A stretch of DNA of 64,000 nucleotides from NCBI GenBank assembly GCA_019055375.1, contig JAHQIW010002116.1:1-64000 (forward strand). The letters are read 5' to 3'. The stretch is from Parelaphostrongylus tenuis. Taxonomy: Eukaryota > Nematoda > Chromadorea > Rhabditida > Metastrongylidae. A model generated the notes under the pieces. That model saw only the letters and a program-made list of their open reading frames with translations. It did not search any database and was not told the origin of the DNA. The stretch's first letter is position 1, and each line of letters begins with the position of its first letter. The position numbers and the translations under genes were made by a program. Of the stretch, positions 37,668 to 49,484 are shown piece by piece.

Positions 37668-37955
37668 GTGTTGATCAATCCTTAAGAAATGCGCCACGCA
37701 TTTGTTTTTGATTTTCTTAGCTTTGTTTGAGGTGACTGAATGCACATCTGGTCGTTACAGTTGCTTGCGGCAGCAAACCGATGTGCCAAGTTGGTGTTAC
37801 TATCCTTCAAGGCAAGCCTGGTAGTAGTTCACTAATCCTAAAGAGAGGGAAAGCTTAGTGAATCTGAAACGCTTCATCGAGCCATCGAGCTCAGCCTGAT
37901 CGACCTTGTGTGTCGCAGAACACCATTAACCGCTGCCCCACGAGTGCTTTATTGC
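37668..37955 (-). repeat. tRNA-derived SINE (family 1), copy 5
   Basis: A diverged copy just beyond the inner edge of the left arm. It keeps TGATCAATCCTTAAGAAATG at one end and GGGGCAGCGGTTAATGGTG (A-box region) at the other. It has no partner in the right arm. Confidence 0.7.
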
Positions 37956-38429
37956 ATGATATAAATATTATTATTGTGTAATGCTTGGAACTATTCATTT
38001 GGTCGTGTTTTACATATTATACATGTGTTTTGGACTATGCAATACGTGAAAAAAGCTATCCTTTAATTGGAAATGAGAGAGAAAGGAGTTATTACACTTT
38101 ACAAGACAGATTGCCACCTAAAATGGATACGAAGGGACAATTCATTGCATTAAGTTAGAATTAAGAGATAAGTACCGTAACGAAAACATTGATGTGCCAA
38201 AAATGAATGACAAATACCTTTCACAATTACCTTTCATTACGAACGAAGTAAGTGCTGCTACCAAATGTTGTCCATAGGGCAGCCGTTTGGAAAGCAGGGT
38301 GAAAATTGTGGAAATTACGCTCAACAGATTACGTTGAGATTTGGCTCAGAAAGACTGCATACTGTTTTGACGAGAGAGACGGATACTGCTCAAAATTTAG
38401 TTTGATAGTCCTTTTCTTTTGCAAGACAT

Positions 38430-38690
38430 GTGGTGACTACCACTTAGCCAAGACTGGTGAACCACACTATGTTTCCATAAAAGATCACCTGGACGCATAC
38501 TCAGAGTGTCTATCAACCACACCTTCTGCTGCTCGTGGGATTGGAAGGCATAGCATCGACAACTTTGAGGTGTTAGTTAAATCCTGGGCCACGAATCAAA
38601 GACGTAGGCGCTAAAAAGCCCTCGAGGCTTTTTGAACAAGGATCCAGGAATGAACGAGGAATGAACGAAAAGGGACAGTGTCTGAATATC
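38430..38690 (+). pseudogene. Penelope-like element tail with GIY-YIG-type sequence (decayed)
   Basis: The plus-strand frame reads CGDYHLAKTGEPHYVSIKDH, then GRHSIDNFEVLVKSWATNQ, then a shift into KALEAF and a stop. The order (C..CGD.Y...TG.P...RI.EHL, then H...DFEV, then KALEA) matches the C-terminal nuclease region of nematode Penelope-like elements. Catalytic-type residues are partly lost. The tail also opens unit A at 17.71-17.82 kb, so the duplication took part of this element with it. Confidence 0.65.
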
Positions 38691-38739
38691 ACCAATCGTA
38701 TGGCACCCACCTTAGCACTTCACTTCAGCACTTTATCTA

Positions 38740-38990
38740 ATGCGTCATTGCACCGTTTTTTTTCACTGTGCGGATCCCAGTAGTTCTAGCATTCAATTCG
38801 TTTTTTGTCCTCCTCTTGAACGGCGTAGAACATTGATTGAGCGAGTCTTCTTGCGATCTCGACGATAGCCTTGCCGTAGCGCTCCATATGACGTTGTTGT
38901 TGACTGTCCGAAGAGAAGCGTGGGTTAAGCTCTGCTCCACGCCCACCGTGACAAACCTCACAACCACTCGGCCACTGCTCCTCCCTCCTT
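38740..38990 (-). repeat. tRNA-derived SINE (family 2), copy 4
   Basis: Minus orientation, with GTGGCCGAGTGGTTGTGAGG at the head and GCGCTACGGCAAGGCTATCG in the body. It is the partner of the copy at 17.88 kb in unit A. Confidence 0.75.
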
Positions 38991-40166
38991 ATCTCAAACT
39001 GACATTCTAGCATGGGTAGCAGTGCGCACATCAACTTACACATCATCACACATCAACTGACACCACTGCTCCATTTGACCAACAGATTTGAGGGAAGCGG
39101 GTGGGGAGGATTAGAGTTCAAACGTGTCCTCTCACAAGGAACGTGGGTTGCCCTATCGGTGGAAACACGCTGAGGTTTGTGGAATAAGGTATCATTAATA
39201 CCATAGGTTTTATTTATACTTGCAATATTTTGCATAGTTGTACGAAGCCATTGATCTTGCAAAAGCATACCAACCTTGCGTAAGTTTTGAATATTAGAAG
39301 CTAAGGTTTCAAATTGCTTTAATGGCAGTGCGATGAGCACCGATATTTGTAAACGAGGCTTAGGAACGCCCAGGAAAAAAGTGCCTCTAGTTATTCGTAC
39401 CGAATTTTTTGCCATTTTATCCTTACAATCCTTGTTTAATTAATCACGCGTTCCATATCCAACTAATTTCTTCATGATCATATGCGAGACGAATATGGCA
39501 GCATTACCCCAATTCATGAACAGAGACAAATTTTTCCATGTAATTTTGCACTTGTAAATTTTCTAACTGCATTTTACATTTCGCCCAGAGTGTTCTCTGT
39601 GAGTTACAAACGCGATGTAAATGAGGACGTGTTTCAGTTCATGTTTTCCGTAGAACCCAAAAGAAGGTGTGGTGATCTTCTTAAGTTAAGAATTTTATTG
39701 TTTCGCCTAGAGTAAATTATAATATTCAACTCCAAAATAACTTGAACAATAACGCTTGGCCTACTTCGATGATCCTTCGTGAGAATGCATAGCTCCACAT
39801 GAAGATCACAATTAGCAAACGTTTATACATTTGATTCGCACGTTTTATACATTTGATTCGCTAGCCATTCTGCACAACGGTTATGAGAAAGATTTCTACA
39901 GAAAAGCAGATTTGTTTCTAATATTTCATTAAGATTCGTACGGTGAACACAGGAAAAAATAGATCTTAAGAATTGTCTTTCCCCAGTAAGCCTGAAGTTA
40001 CTCTTCAAGAAACGCACAAAATCCGTATTCATCTCATCGCTTCAAGATATTACTGCATTTTTGACCAACCAACAATCACGTGATCTGCAGTTTATTGCTG
40101 CTGCAATATTGCATTCAATATCACTTAAATAGGTTTGAAAAATGTCTGTCATGAAGAAATCACAGA

Positions 40167-41578
40167 TCAATTGACAGTGGCCGTTGCCGAGATGAAATGC
40201 GATCCAAATGGTCCCCATGCCAGCATTCGAATCGCTCTATTCACCACGTTTTGCCACATCGCTTTTGACCAACTCGCCATGATGATGTTTGTGGTCTACA
40301 TAAAATTTTTCCTTTTCCTCATGAAATCAATCTAATGAGAAAGCAAATCTAACCGAAATAGTTCCTGAAATTTTCAAATGTGTGTCGGGAACAGGCGTTA
40401 CTGTCACCATCTGCGGCACAGTTGTCAAACACTCTGAGTCCTGTCCCCTATCAGTTGTAGTACAAATTCCCGTCACTGTGCTACCAACGATGATGCAGCT
40501 TACTTTGTCCTGACCGGCTAAAAGCGACTATAAGTTTCAAAAAGACGTGCTTCTAGATATAGTGGGAGAACTTAAAAGCTCAAGAGTTTTTTGAACCCAA
40601 ATGTTCATTCATTTCCCAAACTCTTCAAATCGTAAGTACTACATTATAGTCAGAAGAGATGAAAAAACTCGTCTGAAAAACAGCGTCGATCTGAGATCTT
40701 TGAATCCATTTCCATCATGATTGTTTTCCTTATATTCATTTTCAATAATCGTGTAGTTTTTTTTGGAGACTATTAAACACATTTTCTTTTTATTTTACGC
40801 ATGTCATATTTCTGTCTGCAATCTCTTAAGCAGTATTTTTTAGGACGGAAGACTCACGCTTCTCTTCAGGTTTAACAGCCATCTGGCATTTCATTGGGTC
40901 GTAATTGACCTGAACACTGAGTTGGCTCAAAATGGAGGAGATTACAACATCAGGTAGAAGTGCACTTTGACCTTGGCCTTGAAGAACGTCAAAGACCTGA
41001 AGGGCAGCTAATAGTTGGTCAAGCTCATTTAGAAGTCCCTTGAATGATTGCACGTTGCTTTCTAAGTTATCCAGAAAGAAATTTGAAATCTTCATGTTGT
41101 AAACTCACTGTATGCATTACAAGACGTTCTACAAACGCTTTAGCCGCCGCCTCGCTAGTTGCTATACCAGGGATTTGAGCGGAAACTGCGGGCGCTTCTG
41201 TATATACCATGGCTATAGGCAAAGTGAAACCTGTGACGGTGAAGGAAATTGTCCTTGCTAAACAAAATCTGGTAATTCGAGCAATGTAATTGAAAATCAA
41301 TTTACTATATTCAATCATTATGAGGCTTTTTCATATGTAACATTCAAAGTCGTCCCGTTCAAGAACTCGATTGCTACGGCTTTTGAATATCGCTGAAGTA
41401 CTTGAGAGAATCATTGTGGTTAATTTTCATAAACTACTACTTCAGACTAAAGACCTATATATCGCGATAACAATCTTCTATTCAATACCTTGACCTGGGG
41501 CATCACTCCACATCCAAATACAGTCGACATGGTGGCTAGTAATGAAACCATTAAAGGACCGGTCAAATAGCCCGCCAT
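40167..41578 (-). pseudogene. Small secreted-protein gene of a nematode family, copy 2 (nearly intact)
   Basis: There are five minus-strand exons: 41489-41578, 41109-41257, 40858-40996, 40354-40517 and 40167-40295. Exon 1 encodes a signal peptide (MAGYLTGPLMVSLLATMSTV, then FGCG). Exon 2 has FTVTGFTLPIAMVYTEAPAV and ends before GTGAGT. Exon 3 has VFDVLQGQGQSALLPDVVIS and KCQ. Exon 4 has CIIVGSTVTGIC, a cysteine at ECLT and VTPVPDTHLKISG. Exon 5 has TTNIIMASWSKAMWQNVV, then a TGA. Exon 1 is 90 bases where the phase of exon 2 needs 91: one base is missing near 41495 relative to copy 1 (GCCCCAGGTC against GCCTGCTGGTC). All else is open, so one base separates it from a normal product of about 223 residues. 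It may be a very recent pseudogene, or live with a sequence error. The product would be secreted; its role is unknown. Confidence 0.82.
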
Positions 41579-43600
41579 GTTGGTAAGAATAATTTCGTTT
41601 TTCTCTAAAAGTCTGCGCAATTATTGAGACTTAGCTGGATACAAACTTTCCTTTTTTATCAGATTATTTGCACGCCATCGAACGATCTCCCAGTCAACAC
41701 TTGTACGTGAGTAAAGTCGACGTAACAGCATGCTGAATTCTCGAAGAGCTACAGAATTCTCAGTTCGTTTTCAAAGCTTTACAAGAAAATTTTTAATGTT
41801 GCAACACAGGAAATTCGGCTAATGGAGCGAAGCACAGCCGGAATGTTGGATGCCGCGGAAGAGAGCACTTAAACAGAAATTTCAGTGAATGCTCGGATTC
41901 GCTAAATGTCACGCTTATATTCGGTCCCCGCCTCTTCATTTGTGACTCCGCGACGTAAAAACCTGACTATGCCAAAAACAAAACTCTCGCAATCGACAAA
42001 ATATTAACGCCTGCGTTTTTCATATCAAAGCTTATAACATAGATATCGCATTTTTTCACTTTCGATACCCTTCAATAGTCTCTAGAATTTTGTACCCATG
42101 TTAACTTCTCTTTATTAACGGAGAGGCCGCTCAATCTCTAAAGCAAAACCTACCTATTTCCAGTGAGCGATTCAGACATACGCGGGTTTTGCATCAGTGT
42201 AGGGAGCAAAAATTAAAACTGTGTCATAATTGATCGCAAAAAAGCATCCGCATAAAGGTATCAGTTCTTGAGGCACGGAAATGCTATACTTTGATGAAAC
42301 TGCAACTTGTCGAGATCAGAAAGTAAAGAAGAGATTCTCAAAAATACGAACGAGGTGAGCATTAGGTGAGGCTTTCGTCACACTCTCAAAATCCCACGTT
42401 TCTTATGAAGATGGATGTTTGTAGAGCGCTGTCAATTTCGAGAAGAATCTCCACAATGTGCAGGTGAATAGAAATTCGTTATTGCTTTTATCGTACATTT
42501 CGTAGACGAAGTGTCATTTCGCTTGTATGGCGATTGCAAACTCCGCGGTGTTTTGATTCATTGCCGAAAATGTTTTACAAGAATCATCAAGAAGGTCCGG
42601 ACTGCAATTTTCTATAGAAACTAAACAATCTGACCCACTGATGACCTTAGGTTTTCAAAAATAATTCGAGATTATTTTTTTATTTGGTGTGTTTTGTTAT
42701 TGGTTCAAAATTTTGCTTAATGCAACAATGGTGAATCTCGTAAGAAAAATCTACGTAGAACTGCATTTATGGTTTCGACATTTCTGCTAATAGATTACAG
42801 GAAAACTTAGTATTCTGTCTATGAGTTTGCTGCGCAGTATGCTATGGCTTGGACATTGATTGAACTTTTCGCTGACTGAAGCACCTCAAGTAAATTGAGA
42901 ATTGTCTAAGTAAGGATTTCTCTTGTTGTGCAAGTCCCGCTTTAGTAGTGAGCGGCGTAATTAAGAGTGCCAACATACTAAGTTCTATTCTATTTGCTTC
43001 GCAAATAGTCAATCGAACGCACCGTAGCGCTGAATAATCATAGGATCTGTCATGACTTTTTTGTAGAAGATGATTAAAGCTGAATAATCAATTGTGAGTT
43101 GATTTTGATTACAAGCGAAAAAACACTTCCGCTACAGTATAGGATAATAAAAAATCTTAATTTACTGTGGTGGACAGTAATTTGTCGATTTATATGGTGG
43201 AAGGAAAAGAGAAAGGGATTCTGTTCAAGAATCTTTTTTGGAATTCCGGCATAAGGAAACACCGTTCTGTTGTAATAAATGTCATCAAATGCTATACTGT
43301 AGGATGGACTGTCACAAAAGAAGCTAATAATCTCTGTCGTCCTATGTCACAATCATCGTCCTGCACTCCCGTAATGCCAGATCACCTAAGAATATCTAGA
43401 CTACTTTGAGGAGAGACAGCGATAGGAGCGACTTCATTTGTGCTCTTCATTACCCTACTCGATTAGGCTCTATGCGACGGCTACCAAGGCCAATATCGAA
43501 TTGCCGTAGTCATTAAAGCCGGGTTGCCGCAGCCTTGATAAAGGCAAAACCGTCGTAAGGTTCGCCATAATGGTTGTAACAAGATTGTGTATACTTATCA
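41579..43600. other. Non-coding part of unit A'
   Basis: Aligns with 20.74-22.7 kb. I see no conserved reading frame between the copies and no repeat family. Confidence 0.45.
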
Positions 43601-44165
43601 GTAGGGAAAAAGTTCTGAGAAAATGCTTGTAACTTTCTGGATGTGGGCCATTTTCTGCGTTTTGGGCTCATTTGAAAGTTCGAGTTCTCCCGCATTGATT
43701 GGCAGATCATTTAGCTACTTAGTTTAGGACGGTGTCAACAAGCGAGCAAATTAGATTATTGCTTATGCTCGAATGGCTGTTAGGCTCAAGTGTAACGGTG
43801 GCAAGTGAGAGCATCAGTCTGCCTTGGGGCGAAGAAACAGTTGGTAAAAGTGCGATGTACAGGTGGTTCAAAAAGTTTAACGAAGGTGAAGAAAGTTTGA
43901 AAGATCAGCCACATTTAGTTCGTCAAAAAGAAGTTGATTGTCAGGCTGTGCTTGAAGCGATTGAAGAAATTTCCTCTTTGACAACTCTTTCAGTCATTTC
44001 TTTAACAGCAAGGAAATGAAATTTTATGCTCGCGGAATCGATCTTTTGCGGAGAAGCGGCAGGAAGTGCTTGAATTTGAAGGACTGACTATTAGTTTTGT
44101 CTTTGCTGTGGTGTAATAGGTGCATAAATAAATGTTTTACAAGCATTTTCTCAGAACTAATTCCC
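43601..44165 (+). mobile_element. Mariner-type element with internal deletion
   Basis: Terminal inverted repeats of about 30 bases: AAAGTTCTGAGAAAATGCTTG at 43608-43628 and its near-exact complement at 44137-44158. Inside, a plus-strand frame from 43732 reads IRLLLMLEWLLGSSVTVASE, GEETVGKSAMYRWFKKFNEG and SLKDQPHL, the N-terminal DNA-binding half of a mariner transposase. After a stop near 44019 comes the extreme C-terminal end (FMLAESIFC, EVLEFEG). The whole catalytic core is missing, so it is non-autonomous. It is absent from unit A and so came after the duplication. Confidence 0.85.
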
Positions 44166-44325
44166 CAAGCTATTAATTTGCTCGCTTGTTAATTCCATTT
44201 TGAAATAAGTAGATAAATTATATACCAACCAACGCGGAAGAAAACGGGCTTTCAAATGAGCGCAAAAACACAAAACGGCCGACATAAGTTGCAAGCAATT
44301 TCTCATAACTTTTCCCCGACCTATC
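44166..44325 (-). mobile_element. Second mariner 5' end, inverted, abutting the first
   Basis: The reverse complement repeats the first 150 bases of the neighbouring element in order: AAAAGTTATGAGAAATTGCTTG, the GTTTTTGCGCTCATTTGAAA block, AATTTATCTACTT, then ACAAGCGAGCAAATT. It abuts the right terminal repeat of the first copy, giving a head-in inverted pair. Confidence 0.75.
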
Positions 44326-45589
44326 AATTTTTCGCTTGTTCGCTGACTGCCTATCATGTGGTGAATAATAAATTCAGTATGACGTTTCATTTCACTGGAG
44401 GTTAGTTGTTGGAAACAATCCAGCGCAGACCATCAGTCGGACTTAGTTTATGGTTTCATCTGCTCATTACTAGGAGGGTCGTGCTCGCTTACTAGACGAC
44501 TGCTTCTTGGTACTGCAACATCACCGTTACGTGTGAGAAGTCTGAATTTCATTATTCTCTTTTGAAGAGTGTTTTTTTTTTACAAATCCTTTGGTTTTTT
44601 TCATCAAGAAGCTCCACTCGAGAAACTGAAACTTTTTTGATGAGCATTTTCATCTCTATGTTGATGGCATCACATCTCGTAGGCAACAGAAAATTCCTTC
44701 GATTCTAATGAGTTAACGAAAATTCTCCGATGCGAACGTAAAGTATTACGTTTTGTCAACTCGCGAATAACGAATTGAAAGCACACTAATCACTATTGAG
44801 TCATCGATTCTGCTGTGATTTTTTAATGAACGGTAAATATAGCTGAATATGCAGTACTGTGTTTAATCAACTGAATTGTTGAGCGACGAACAATTTCGCC
44901 GCGACATTTCAATTTGCATCTCATGCGATACCGTGGTCAGCTAACGAACTTCGGCCAGTGCAGAATGAGATACGTTGCGTCTCCTAAAAAATCAAAGAAA
45001 CAATAATTTTTTAAGCTATCTATTATTCTGTGAGCAGATGAGCAGAAGCAATATACATTTTACTATAGCGGGCCTAGAAAGTGCATGTCATTCTGATGCA
45101 TAGTTTCCCATCTTCATCTAACCTCTAGATCATCACTCCATATTTTGTCCGACTACCGAAGAACGCGAAATTGTTATGAAAGCATGCTAGACTGACGTCT
45201 TTGCACCTTCGTCGAATCCAGATCCTGACTAATTCGAGTCGATTACGTCTATCTATTCCAGTTTTATATTATTCTGTAACCGCTTGGAATCGAATCCACT
45301 GGGGTGAGCACCGCTTTAACGAAATGAACGTATCAGAGACATTTTATGGGAAGGTTTCAAGCTGGTCCTCTATATATAAGTTGTTTACGTAATACGATGT
45401 CTCCTCCAGATATACACTGATAAATTGCACAAAGTTATAGTAGAATATGACCTTCTGAATGACGATCTTGCGTTCGCAAAGCCAGTCGTGTGACATGGAC
45501 GTCTTCGATAAAATCCACTTCTCTTGTGAAATAGAAGACCACGGGCTGCTTGTTGATGGATCAGAACCAGTGCCAAATAACCACTAGCT

Positions 45590-46570
45590 TTCCGAAGAAA
45601 AGTTCCGATCGCACCTTCACTGTCTCAAAGGAGTTGCATGAAAAACAGCGCGCAGAAGTTTGATCTTCCTGCAGTACATCTAACTAGCCTGATAATAAGC
45701 GTCAGTTGTAGAAGATCTTTGCAGAGAAATTTAAGTTGAGATAGATAAAAAAATTACCAGGAGCAGCACAAAAACTATCTAATTTGATGGAATACCGTAG
45801 AGATCTGTGCAGCTATTATCTTCCGCTATCCGCCTTAATGAATGAAGTAGGATCATTACTATATTTTGCCGTGATGTGGAATTGATGAAGGAGGTGTTCT
45901 GTACGAATTATCTTCGTTCCACACCCCCGTCTTGGACCTTGAAAGCACACTGGTGAGAAAGTAATTCTAGCCTCTGAAGTTCGAGATGCGATTGAAAACA
46001 TGAAGAGAGGCACAGCTGCAGGACCTGTCAATATCACAACCAGTTCCCTTGGGGCTGTTACCACAATCCACATGTACTCCTCGCAAGACATTATGACAAT
46101 ATACCTGGGTAAGAGAAAATTCATGACTAGTAAAAGACTTTGCGCGCAGTCGTCCTACCCATAAAGAATGAAAGAAGGAATTTTCGTGACTATAGTCCAA
46201 TACACTCATAGAGTGCACTCTAGAAGCTTTCACGAAGTCATCTTTTTGCGCATTTTCAAGGGCTTGGATGAGACACACCCAGTGGCGCAAGCAGGATTCC
46301 GAAAGAGAATTAGTGACTGAAGTCTGTCGGGAATATCTTATATTCCTTGTCCCAACCTTTTTTCATTATGAGAAGGCGTTTGGCAGCGTCGAAATGAATG
46401 CAATTTTGCCATAGCTTGTCGATCAAGATGTAGATCTGCCATATGTGCGATCATTAGCTGATTGTTATCAAAGCTGCAGAGCAGAAATACAGCTTTTCTA
46501 TCGATCTCTCACCACACCAATAGAAAACGGAGTTCGATCTCAGACGGGAATTACCAGCATTTCCTCTTAG
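45590..46570 (+). mobile_element. Decayed RT fragment of a second RTE lineage
   Basis: In shifting plus-strand frames the following can be read: AQKFDLPAVHLTSLII (about 45650), SEVRDAIENMKRGTAAGP (45970-46030), VAQAGFRKRIS (46283-46315), then YEKAFGSVEMNAI (46365-46410), LVDQDVDLPYVRSLADCYQS and IQLFYRSLTTPIENGVRS. These are RT blocks in the right order. But LVDQ.VD..YVR.L and YEKAFDSVE differ clearly from the other RTE copies here, so this is another lineage. It has many stops and no target-site duplication that I could find. Confidence 0.75.
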
Positions 46571-47469
46571 TGTTGTAATGGGAGTGATGATCATTCGATA
46601 GCCTGAATATCATAGACTTCGATACTATGTTTTCCTAGAAAAGTCTTCTTAGAGCGGTGTAGGAACATAAATAAAATTCAAATCCTAACTCAGAGTGCTT
46701 CGACTGTTTGATTGTACAGTTAGGGTTTGAAGATGGCTTTTCATTAGAATGTGAGCAGTCAATCAATAGCACAAATCTCGATAATTCTGGAAAGAGGTTC
46801 AATTTCGAACGGTCTTTATGCTTTGTTGGCAACAATTACAGTTCTTACGTGAAGATCTTCAATTATTGATGAGGAGTGAAAATTTCATGTGGAAATTGTA
46901 AGCTATTGTAACCGAGACGACCCAATGTACCAACCTCGCGCAAGTTCTCTAAAAAGTAATAGTTGGTGTAGTGCTTCTTCCTAATTATTCAAACAAGTAA
47001 GTGAAAAGCGGTCTTTTGATATCGCCCAAAATTTGGGAGTTTAGTATCGGGTCATGCACTCAATAAGCAAGTAATGATCAGACTAATCCCTGAGGGACAA
47101 CTTGTACCAGCTGAGGTACACGAACGTTTAAAGGCTTTTCTCGCTGGACGAAACCTTTCTCTTAGACACTTGGTGATTTTTCAGAAGCTCAAATCTCTGT
47201 AATTTCAGCAATATGGTTGATTTTTGAAAAAGCCTATCTATTACGTTGTAGCAGCTAAAATAAAATTGTGTTTTACAATCAGTTTGCTTCATTTGCTCGG
47301 CTAGGGCTTTTACATGGCACTTTGCCAAAATTTTACAAGCTATTCGATAGAACAAACTCGAAGATTTCTATGCTGTAGTCTGCTTTTTTTAAAAGTCATC
47401 AAAGACCACTGCAGGAGTCTTAAAGAAGATTGCTTTCCTCACTCAACGTTTTATCGTATGGAAGACGTA
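46571..47469. other. Spacer with repeat monomers
   Basis: Blocks near 46630-46690 and 47235-47280 (TTAGAGCGGTGTAGGAACAT; ACGTTGTAGCAGCTAAAATA then AAATTGTGTTTTAC) belong to the monomer family seen at 32.6, 54.1 and 62.1-63.2 kb. No gene is recognised. Confidence 0.45.
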
Positions 47470-47599
47470 TACATACACGAAAAACATAAGACCATGTAAA
47501 AAAAATCTTTTAGTATCAGAGTTACACAAAAACCTAAGCTTTTACTTCCCAAATGGAATAAGAACTCTAATTTACTAATGAAAATTACGCGCCTCTTGC

Positions 47600-47895
47600 G
47601 AGTTGTGCTATGCAATCAATCAACTGCCGTCCCTAAAGGGTCAAGCCGACTAGGTCCCTGCGGCATACACGTGGTCGATGGTCCAACCCCGTGCTTGAAG
47701 CTTAACAAGCTTTCCATTCCTCTAAGGCCGGCAAACTGGTCTCGGACCTTTCTGGGAGGATAGCAGTACTGACTCGATACAGCGGGAGCCACCGCGAGAC
47801 ATTTTAAAGGCCCGAGATGTATGCGGACACTTTGTAAGATGCTACGAATGGAGTGGAATGCATGGCTCATCCCTTAAGGGTTGATCAATACCCAG
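47600..47895 (+). repeat. tRNA-derived SINE (family 1), copy 6, head replaced
   Basis: Partner of the copy at 37.0 kb with the same replaced head, in plus orientation. The body is intact through the GGGTTGATCAATACCCAG-type end. Confidence 0.75.
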
Positions 47896-48169
47896 TTCTT
47901 TGTCTCGTATCCCTTTACTTCCCACTGAGCCATACGTACCGCCCGATAGCTTCGCTGAAATACCCTGAAACGGAATATCCACTGAGATTCGACATGACCA
48001 TACCAGAAAATTACCGAGCGTGATCTGCGGTGACTCGATGTGTGGTGTCCGTGACTGCGTCGAGTGCCCGTATTCCTTGATTTTTTTTTAAACCGTGCGT
48101 CTTTTCTATTTTTTCTAGAAATCCTTCTTCTTTTTGAAATTTCGTTTCTTCCTTTTTTCCTCCTTTTCT

Positions 48170-48430
48170 ACGGGTCCCTTGGCCGAGTGATTGTGATGTT
48201 CGTCGCGGCGCGCGTGGTGCCCTGCTCACTCCCCCCCCCCCCTTCACCCTCCCCTACCTCGTCGACAGTCGACAACAACGACCTATGGAACGCCACAGCC
48301 CGGCTATCCTCGAGATTGCAAGGAGACTCGCTCAACCAGTATTTTACGGCGTTCAATAAGAAGATAAGAAAAACGAACTGAATGCTACAAGTACTGCGAT
48401 CGACATAGTGAAAAATTACTGTGAAGACGA
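48170..48430 (+). repeat. tRNA-derived SINE (family 2), copy 5
   Basis: Starts CGGGTCCCTTGGCCGAGTGA and has CAACAACGACCTATGGAACG and GCTACAAGTACTGCGATCG, ending at GAAGACGAGTAAATAG. A C-run of about a dozen at 48229-48242 interrupts it. Partner of 36.44-36.70 kb. Confidence 0.8.
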
Positions 48431-48825
48431 GTAAATAGCGTGTCTGAATAAAAGTTTTTTTTTTCTTTTCTTCACATTTATTTTCAGTTTTAGCAGTTTT
48501 GTGTCGTTTTGAATGAGCTTCGCTGATTGTAAGGATGAGCGCAGTGTCAGAATAGTCTGAATAAAATCTACTCGGATCTCCCTCATCTGATCACTTCGTA
48601 GAGTAAACGTTTCTTCTCCATCCACCGTCTATTCTACGTGTTTTTCTTATACTTTTGTTGTGCTTTCTCTCAACAACATTCTTGCAGCATTCGATATCTG
48701 CAAATTATTTACTGTAGAAGTTGTCGGAACCCTAAATACTGTGAAACAATAGTTGACTTTCTAAATTGGCGCACTGCAATCACCTCTCTTCTATAATCGT
48801 TATGTTAAGATATTGTAAACCGAGA

Positions 48826-49112
48826 GAGCTAATGTGGCTCAGTGGTTAGAGGTGCTCTGCGTCGCACATAGATTGGACGGTTCGATTTCGCGCTCATAGC
48901 TCACCAAGCCTTCCATCTCTCCGAGGTCGGCAAATTGCTACCACACTGGTCCCGGACTCGTCTGGGAGGATAAGCAGCACTGACTCGATACAGCGGGACT
49001 CCCGCGAGTCATTGCAAGGACCAGATATGCATTCAGTCACCTCAAACGATGTTAAAATTGAAGACGAATGCATGGCGCATTCCTTAGATGTTGATCAACA
49101 ACGAGAGCTTTA
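48826..49112 (+). repeat. tRNA-derived SINE (family 1), copy 7
   Basis: Full copy in plus orientation: ATGTGGCTCAGTGGTTAGAG (A-box region), GGTTCGATTTCGCGC (B box), the centre CTCGTCTGGGAGGATAAGCA, and an end at CAACGAGAGCTTTATT. Partner of 35.76 kb. Confidence 0.82.
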
Positions 49113-49403
49113 TTGCGCATCGTTTTCTTGCAGACCGACTTTCCTTTAACCTCGGCATTGCCAATCAATCATGTTTTTTTTCCACAGACTTCTCATTAAG
49201 CCTTTTTTTTATCGAAGTTGATATTGCATGTTTGATTCTGTACTACACGTCTCATACCAAGAGTAGCAGAGGGAAACATGCCACAGTGCTCGACAAGTGA
49301 GATATCACGTGTTGCACAGTCCCTCTCTCAGTCGTCTAAACGGTGTTATTATATTCGATCATTAAATTCATTCGACCGATTGCCAAAGTCTATGGGTGTG
49401 TCT

Positions 49404-49475
49404 ATACATATATATATATGTGCATATGATATATATATGTACATGTGTATACGTTCACATATATACATGTATATA
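49404..49475. repeat. TA/TG-rich microsatellite
   Basis: Alternating TATATATATGTGCATATG-type tract at the edge of the segment missing from the left arm. A second, shorter tract lies at 49775-49835. Confidence 0.85.
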
Positions 49476-49484
49476 TCAAATGAT

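Larger units (their letters stand above)
38561..45480 (+). repeat. Segmental duplication unit A', direct copy 2
   Basis: Direct copy of 17703-23985, lying between the two B arms. It matches over the SINE, all five secreted-protein exons and their introns, and the tail to about 45480. It differs by the mariner block at 43.6-44.3 kb and a replaced stretch around it. The order of landmarks is unchanged. Confidence 0.9.

Noticed and set aside
48229..48242. C-run as a functional element
   Set aside because: It falls inside a SINE copy; a similar run at 18109-18121 lies at the end of another copy, so it is an expansion of a C-rich SINE segment.
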